Shown: positions 13,101-22,100 of the stretch, piece after piece | How positions within the stretch are numbered: the stretch's first letter is position 1 | Layout: each line of letters begins with the position of its first letter | Assembly (NCBI RefSeq): GCF_032854445.1 | Contig: NC_088297.1 | Coordinates: forward strand, 13,499,039 to 13,563,038 | Direction: 5' to 3' | DNA from: Liolophura sinensis | Lineage: Eukaryota > Mollusca > Polyplacophora > Chitonida > Chitonidae | DNA: 64,000 nucleotides | The notes under the pieces: generated by a model | What the model saw: only the letters and a program-made list of their open reading frames with translations | Told to the model about the DNA's origin: nothing | Databases searched by the model: none | Program-made: the position numbers and the translations under genes

Positions 13101-16100
13101 TTCTTCCACTGATTCTTAAAAGTACATGTACTTGAAATTTGTTGAAAGAGTTGTGTTGAATGAATTTTGGGAAGTTTTCAAAGTTCAGTGTCATATAATA
13201 TCATTATGTATTCAAAATGATTGGTCCTTGAAAGTGCTTGGAAAACATTATGCCTTCTTATATGCAGGCCACAGTAATTTGAATTTCTTGTTTTATGAGC
13301 AGAATGAATCTTTTTCTTAATGTTGCTGTACGATATAAAAATGAAAATAAATTTGTTTGAAATTTGATTTGAGATTTGATTTTTTTCCTGTTGAAGACAT
13401 ATTTACGTGATCTGAATGCCTTGAAAAGTAGAAAAAGAATAAAGAAAGCAAGGGATTTTCAGTTTTATTTATATTCCATTTTTCGATTTTTATTCTTGGC
13501 TCACACGTAAAACACAAAATACAGTTCACCTACATTCAAAATTTTATAGGTTCTTGTCTTTTTATACCTTTCTTTCACCTAAGCATTCTGAAAGTCTACA
13601 TATTACATGCGTTTAAATATTTTCTTGATGGTGTTTCTGGAAAAAGCAGTTAAAGCTTACACTCCTTTCGTTTGGTTCCAGGACCTTGTAATTGTGTTGG
13701 TATTGTCTCAGCCATGAGTCTTGATGATTCTGAACTTATATTCAATGGTGTGTTCCGTTGGTTAGCTCCCTAGCGCAGCGTAATGACCCAGGAGCCCTCA
13801 CCAATGCGGTCGCTGTGAGTTCAAGTCCAGCTCATGCAGGCTTCCTCTCTGGTTGTACGTGTTAAGGTCTTCCAGCACCCTGTGGATGGTCATGTGTTTC
13901 CCCCGGGCACTGCCTGGTTTCCACCCACCATAATGCTGGCCATCGTCGTATAAGTGAAATATTCTTGAGTACGGCGTAAAACACCAATAAATAAATAAAT
14001 AAATATTCAATTATGTTCTTTTTCCATGCAGCCAAAAAATGGAAATGATGTTAAAATTCAGGCAGAGCCTCCATCACCCAAGGTAAGTCTGTGTGTTTGT
14101 CAGTCTGTGTATTTGTCAGTCTTTGTATCTGTCAGTCTGTGTGTCTGTTAGTCTGTGTGTCTGACAGCCTGTGTGTCTGTCAGTCTGTGTGTCTGTTAGT
14201 CTGTGTTTCTGTCAGCCTGTGCGTCTGTCAGTCTGTGTGTCTGTCAGTCTGTGTATTTGTCAGTCTGTGTATTTGTCAGTCTGTGTATTTGTCAGTCTGT
14301 GTTTCTGTCAGTCTGTGTATCTGTTAGTCTGTGCGTCTGTCAGTCTGTGCGTCTGTGTATCTGTCACTTTCTGTGTCTGTCAGTCTGTGTGTCTGGCAAT
14401 CATAAAATGTTTTTATTCAGGCTTTTACAAGACGAGGTGAAGACAAAACCGAGTTGAGGCTCTTGCGAACTAACGCACATGCTGACAAGGCTGTAGAGCC
14501 AACTGACCCGGCTGTGCGAGATGTGTATTCAGTCTAGCTAGTAGTGTAAAATCTCGCTTTTTAGCAGCTTTAACTTCACAATAATGAGTTACACATGAAG
14601 TTTTGGCATGTGCTGCTTAATACAGTATCAGCCAATATAGTTACATTTTGGTCAATTTGTTACATTGGTAACAAATAGCCATTTAAATGTAGTCTCCCCT
14701 GTTACAGTGGCAAAAACTCACTTAACATCCTAATCATCGAGTTACGTGTAACAAGTATTAGCAACAAGTTTCTCACTGCAGTAACAGTCATGTTGTCAAT
14801 GTTTCCAGGGTCCTGTGATTGAGAAGTTGACCATTGCCGCAGTCTGTGGCCTCCTCATGATGTTTGTTGTACCTTATTTTCCCCCCGAAAGACTTACAAG
14901 TAAGTTGACGTGCAAAAATTTCTTACAAGACTTTTTAAAAGATGTTTCATTTTCTACCTCAGTGTGCAACCAAGTATGTTTTCAAACTTTCATACTCATC
15001 AGAGACATGAGAGAGGTTAAAAATTGGGAATGTGTTATTGTTTGTCCTCCACAAGGACACAATCGCGATGTATAGCTATTATAAAACTGGTGTAGAAGAC
15101 GTTGTGAAGACAATCAAACAAACTTTTTGATATTATAAACAATCGTGACAATCTTCTACTTTCATTTTTTTTTTTTTTTTTTTTTGTGTTTGATTACCAA
15201 CCCACTGTTCTTTTTTGCAGCCAGAGAATATCTTGAAGAGACAACGTTTTTACAGAGATCTATTTTCTTGCTCATCTGTGGTACCTTGGCCAGATGTCAG
15301 TACTACTTTGCCTGGGTGTCATGTAAGGGTTTGTTTTCTCATTCTTTTTGGTGTTGAGACTTGTTATGTGCTCGTTCTCAGTGTTTTTTCTCATTTTGAT
15401 TCTTGTGGTTATTGTTACAAAAGATAGTAGTAAAAGAAAACTGAAGAATTTTGCCAGTGTACTATTAATCAAGGAAAAAAAAAAGAAAACAACAGATGTC
15501 TGATCTAGTCACAGGATGTAACATACATCCCCTAATTTTTCAGCCTTTCCAACCTCCTCAGTAACCAATATTTTGAAACATTCTGAGAGAACTTTGGGGT
15601 TTAGAGAAATAATAGTTTTCTGAAGCTGTTACCTTTAGTGACACGACAAATCATTGTTACATTGTATTTTCATAAAAAGTGTATGCATAAACTTCACTGA
15701 AAAGAGGGCTTTAGTGGGTGAAAAGATTTACAGTATGTGTATTTCAAAATTGCGCCCCCTCGCCCCCCATACTCTAGAGAGAAAATGCCACCCCCCCCCC
15801 CAACCAAAAATAACTGACATTGATTTCTATAAAATTACAACAATGTTTTATAGAAATACTTGATTTGAGGCAAAAGTTGGGGTCATAAACTGTATCTTTT
15901 CCGTGTATGTACGAGTTAGAGGTGACTGTAGTTCTTCGACCCTTTTGGATGGATGCAAGGTTTTTATTTTTAGCATATTCTGAAGGTGTTGTTCTTTTTA
16001 GAATGGTAAAATTATCCTTACAGAAATATCCAACCAAGGGTAAAATTATAATATTATACGCTCAGTGGTACGTGATCGACTCTTCAAAAAGGCCCCGACT

Positions 16101-19100
16101 GAAATTAATTTTTCGTGTTTTTTCAGATGCCAATTTTTATTTATTTTATTTCATTTAATTACTTGTTTTTAGGGGTTTTTTTGTCGGCCGTTTGAAACGT
16201 CCCTCTGTTTACAGGTGACAGGCTTTCTTTTTGAGATGTAAAATTTGTCTCCTGCTGTTAATGCAAAGCTGGCCTTGTAGCACTTTGACGGGTATACGGT
16301 ATGTGATATCAAGTAGATGAAGATTCCCTTCAAGTGTTTTCACTGGTATTCATTTGGATACCCGTAAAGTAGTGTTGCCATCTTTTTTGGGGGATGTATA
16401 CTTTACTGAACTGGCCAGTGTTCTTGTGTTCCCATAGGGAGAGGAGATTTCAAATAAATTACTCATCGTGTGAGATAATCATTGTAAAATGTTCAAGGAG
16501 ATCTCAAAGTAAACATTGCAGCTGTCAGCGTCTTACAGCGGCAAAATATAGAATTCTCCGTGATCCAATTGTTTTTCCTACGCTATACCTTAACAATTCA
16601 CTCCTAATCTCGCGAAATTGAATTGCTGAGAATTGCTGCGTTATCAAAGAATCCCCAACAGAGCCCCATTTACATGTTGGCATCCACCATTGTGTTTCTC
16701 TTATTTCACACATATCAGTTGTCAATCAGGTGTGTTTATACCTTCACTCCCTGTCAAAACTTTATGTGGGGGAGCATGTAGCTGGGAATATGTAGCGGAG
16801 AAAACGACGAGCGATAGTTGATTCTTGAACAAGGCAGATCGATTCTTTTTCAAGAATCAGCTGTTGTATGTTATTTCTCCTACATAAAGAGGTTTGTAGT
16901 AACGTAACAACTATTGATTTTTATTCAAGAATTGCGCGGTGTCATTTCAAGCAAATAATAAAAAAAAACTGTTACATCACAATTGGCGTCAGTGAATGCT
17001 CTTCCGTGCCCGCTAAACCGCATTATTTGCGTAGTGGAATATAATATGTAACATGGTTGATCTTTCGTTACAGTGTTACATGAAGTTGTAGTGTAACAGC
17101 ATTAGAACTTTTTGGTGGGGGGTGGAGTGGGGGGGGGGTAAGACCCGAAAGATACATGTAGCTAGTACATTGTATTGAGGGAACTGAATAAATGTGTGGA
17201 AAAGCCTGTAACCAGGGTGTTACAGTACGTATAGATTAGATTAACATCTAGGAGAATATGCACCTATTATCGTGTGTCCTCTACTGTTGTAGCGGATGCA
17301 CTCAATAACGCCGCTGGCCTGGGCTTCTCGGGGTATGATGAGGAAGGAAAAGAAAAGTGGGACCTGATTAACAACGTGGATATTTACAGATTAGAGGTGA
17401 GATGATTCGAACAGCCAAGTGTCTGGTAGAATCTGGTTCATTTAGAGAACGGACTGGTGGCAGAAAACCCTCCCATTACCACAACATACGATCAAGTGAC
17501 TTCTTTTTTGTTTTGCCGAGTACGACCTACTGTCATGCCAGATTTCTCCGTGTTTAGTGGTTTATATACAAAGATGGCTCAGCACAAAACTCAGCAGCAG
17601 TCGGAGTATAAAGTGGGTCACATTAAAACATTTTCAATCATTTTAATACGATAAATACTGTAGTACAGGTACAAATCTTATATTTACTGAAAGTCAAAAA
17701 TTCAGGCAGGTTGGCTTACTTGCCTTCGGTAAGTCATGTTAGTGAAGCAGCACTAGATAAAAGAGCGTTGGAAATCCGTCCCGCAACATGGAGGCACATC
17801 ACACATACATGCACTGTAAGGATTCCTTTGTTGTCATATGGCTGAAAAATTGTTAAGTACGACGTTAAACTTCAAGCACCCACTCACTCACTCACTCTCT
17901 GGGTAAGAAGAAAAGAAAAAAAATCTGTGTCCATGGTGAAATCGCTAAGATCTTGACACTCAGGTTTCTTTTCCTCATAAATCTACATGACCTCTATTCT
18001 GTAAGTGAAAAATTCTTATGTGTAAGTACCCAAATTCTTCTAATTTTTGGGACAGATATTAGTAGTGTTGAATGTAGAATATTACATTTTCTTTACCAGC
18101 CTTTTGGAAATGTAAGGAAATAAGTGTGTTAGCAATTAGATGGTCTTACCATGTGAAAAAAAAGAAGTTCAATATTCCTGTTACAATTACGTGTATATTG
18201 GCTTAAATGAGCACACCAGGTGTCCGCAAAATTAGAAGAAACAGGGTTCATCACAGATTTGTAACTTGTAAGATGGATGTTACAGTGTTGCACATTTTTC
18301 TTGATTCAGACGAATGCGTCTCGGTTTTCACTTTTTCATAATGAGGTCCTGGCTTTCTAGGAAATTGCCTGTGCGATATTTGGACTTTTGCGACAGTTTC
18401 TGATGTCTTATTTTTAGATGGCCACAAGCTTGAAGGTCAACATAGACTGCTGGAATAAGATGACGCTGATCTGGTTACGTCGGGTCGTTTATGACCGCTC
18501 ACCCAGAGCCTACAGCACATTGACCGTGTTTGCCGTCAGCGCCATCTGGCATGGCTTCTACCCAGGCTACTACTTGACCTTTGGCTCAGCTGCTCTCTGT
18601 ACTGTAGCAGCAAGATTGGTGAGTTCTGCCTGGTTGTCTGCCCCTGAATGCATGGTGGTCCAGCTTAGCTGCTCTCTGTACTGTAGCAGCAAGATTGGTG
18701 AGTTCTGCCTGGTTGTCTGCCCCTGAATGCATGGTGGTCCAGCTCAGCTGCTCTCTGTACTGTAGCAGCAAGATTGGTGAGTTCTGCCTGGTTGTCTGCC
18801 CCTGAATGCATGGTGGTTTAGCTCAGCTGCTCTCTGTACTGTAGCAGCAAGATTGGTGAGTTCTGCCTGGTTGTCTGCCCCTGAATGCATGGTGGTCCAG
18901 CTCAGCTGCTCTCTGTACTGTAGCAGCAAGATTGGTGAGTTCTTCGTGGTTGTCTGCCCCTGAATGCATGGTGGTCCAGCTCAGCTGCTCTCTGTACTGT
19001 AGCAGCAAAATTGGTGAGTTCTGCCTGGTTGTCTGCCCCTGAATGCATGGTGGTCCAGCTCAGCTGCTCTCTGTACTGTAGCAGCAAGATTGGTGAGTTC

Positions 19101-22100
19101 TTCGTGGTTATCTGCCCCTGAATGCATGGTGGTCCACTCCTGAATTGGACATAGGGTTTGTTTAGATTGGACGATGGCTTAAAAGGAAAGACAACAAATA
19201 ATGTAACTCCAGTTATTTCAGATGAGGGATGGGAACATACCTTAAAGGTGGAGAAATTTTTCTTTAAGGAGAAAAAGACACTTGAAAATATTAAACCTTA
19301 ATTTGGATCATATTTATATTTTTAATATGTTCATAAATGTCATCATAATTTAGGTTAAATGCATATGTTTCGATATAAACAACAAATTTACATTGAAATA
19401 AATTTATTAGACAAGCATCACATCCTTATTTATAACATTATTATGCAACAATGATAAATACCAAAATTCCGTCCCAAATACCCACCATACAAAAAAAAAA
19501 AAAATTTCAAATACCCTTCTCTCTTGAAAAAAAAAAAATCCCCAAAAATATTAAAGATCATAATTGGAAATAAGTTTTGACGCTCTTTCATATGATTTTA
19601 ACATCATTTTTATGTTTTCTTTTTTCTGATGTGCTTGGTACATGTACCCCTGTAAATCCACTTTTAATCAGGAGGTCTTACATGGTTTTGGGATGGGTCA
19701 AGTTGACGTGGTTGAAGCTACTGGAAACACTTATTTATTTATTTGATTGGTGTTTTATACCATACTCAAGAATATTTAACTTCTACGACAGCGGCCAGCA
19801 TCATGGTGGAAGGAAACTGGGCAGAGCCCAGGGGAAACCCACAACCTTCTGCAGGTTGCTGACAAACCTTACCACATACGGCCGGAGAGAAGCCAGCGTG
19901 AGCTGGACTTGAACTCACCGCCACCGCTGGAAAAACTATGTGACATGACTCATACCCCACGGTTATATGTTTGAAAGGCGAAACAGAGTTCAGGTGATGT
20001 AAGCAGAAATAGTTGTACCCTTGGTTTATAGAGATAACTTGTACCTGATTGGTAAAAACTGATAATATGGTGGAGCTTTCAATTGTTTCATTTTACATGA
20101 CTCTGCTTACTTTGAACTTTGGTATCTCTGTTGTGCTACATGAGAAAAAGCTTGAAGTTATGCTTGTTAGACTTCACTTAGGATACTTCATCTATGCGTA
20201 TGATGTAGGGTTATTGTCTTTTGTTTCAATGGACTGATTTATACAGAGTTGGCATGAAGATGTTAAGTGGAAAATAAGCTACTGCCATGCGCAAAACAAA
20301 CTTTGGGAAGCAGGTCGAATTGGCCGAATGTTTAAGTCTGGAAGAGGGAATTTGTGGATTCCTCAGCTCTCGGTAAACATGATGCTTTGTTGGCGGTCAC
20401 CAGCTTTTGTGGGGTCGTTGCGTAGTGTAAAGTTTGTTGAAGACCTCTGATATGATGTGCATATGTGTATGTCATACATGGTATAGATCATCAATAACTG
20501 GCTAAGGGTGACAAGAAATGTTTGTGGATATTTCCAGTCCTCTTGTAATGTCTCAGTTTTATCTGTTTTAGGGGAAGAGGAATGTCGAGGGATATTTTTG
20601 GTCCTCCCATAAAGTGTCAGTTTTGTCCGTTTTAGGTGAGGAGGAACGGCCAGGGATATTTCAAGACCTCCTGTAATGTCTCTGTTTTGTCCGTTTTAGG
20701 TGAGGAGGAATGTCCAGGGATGTTTCAAGACCTCCTGTAACGTCTCTGTTTTTGTCTGTTTTAGGTGAGAAGGAATGTCCAGGGATATTTCAAGACCTCT
20801 CTTAGCGTCTCATTTTTGTCTGTTTTAGGTGAAGAGAAATGTTGAGGGATATTTTCAGTCCTCCCATAAAGTGTCAGCTTTGTCTGTTTTAGGTGAGGAG
20901 GAATGTCCAGGGATATTTCAAGACCTCCTGTAATGTCTCTGTTTTGTCTGTTTTAGGTGAGAAGGAATGTCCAGGGATATTTCAAGACCTCCTGTACTGT
21001 CTCTGTTTTTGTCTGTTTTAGGTGAGAAGGAATGTGCGGGGATATTTCAAGACCTCCTGTAATGTCTCTGTTTTTGTCTGTTTTAGGTGAGAAGGAATGT
21101 GCGGGGATATTTCAAAACCTCCTGTAATGTCTCTGTTTTTGTCTGTTTCAGGTGAGAAGGAATGTCCGGGTATATTTCAAGACCTCGTGTAACGTCTCTT
21201 TTTTTTGTCTGTTTCAGGTGAGAAGGAATGTCCGGGGATATTTCCAGTCCTCCCCGAGCCTCGCCTTCTTCTATGACTGCGTGACCTTCATGTTTACTCG
21301 CATTGTCAATGTCTATTTAGCAGTACCCTTTCTTATACTGGAATTGGTCCCTTGTCTGCAGTTGTTTTGGTAAGTTAAATAGAAAAGAACCCCTTGTCTG
21401 GTTTTGGTAAGTTATATAGAAAGAACCCCTTGTTTGCAGTTGTTTTAGCAAGTGAAATGGAAAAGAATCCCTTGTTTGCAGTTGTTTTGGTAAGTTATAT
21501 AGAAAGGAACCCTTTGTCTGCAGTTGTTTTGGTAAGTTATATAGAAAAGAACCCCTTGTCTGCAGTTGTTTTGGCAAGTGAAATAGAAAGGAACCCTTTG
21601 TCTGCAGTTGTTTTGGTAAGTTATATAGAAAAGAACCCCCGTTCTCACTGCATAATTGTTGGGTCTTGGTGACAATAAACTGTTGAACACGACGCTCGCT
21701 GGGAAGTGTGCACAGTCTAATGTTTGTTTAAGATCACTTGTTATCCACCAATATTGTGTGCATACTTGTACATGACATACGGGGAAGATTGTTATTAACT
21801 TGCCTGGTTTTTTCTCCTCACCTGTGAAACAGACCACCATCATAGAAATGAAACATTCTTGGGTATGGCGTTAAACAAGTATCCCATAAATATACATGTA
21901 TGAATTAAAAGAAATAGGTACTCTGATATCAGCAATAGCTCAGGGTCACAAAATGCTGTTTTATTATGGTACTAAAGATGAAAATGTTAAAATGCTTCCA
22001 TCCAGTTATCATAGGCAGTTTGACTATGTAGGTGTAATAGTTGAAATGAAATATGCTGTTGCCTATAGTCCATTACAAAGCAACATGTTGAAACATTTTC

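Noticed and set aside
20530-21217. Series of extra coding exons in the acyltransferase
   Set aside because: The units have acceptor-like starts but no separate donors followed by introns of usable size. The conserved protein needs only the last unit.
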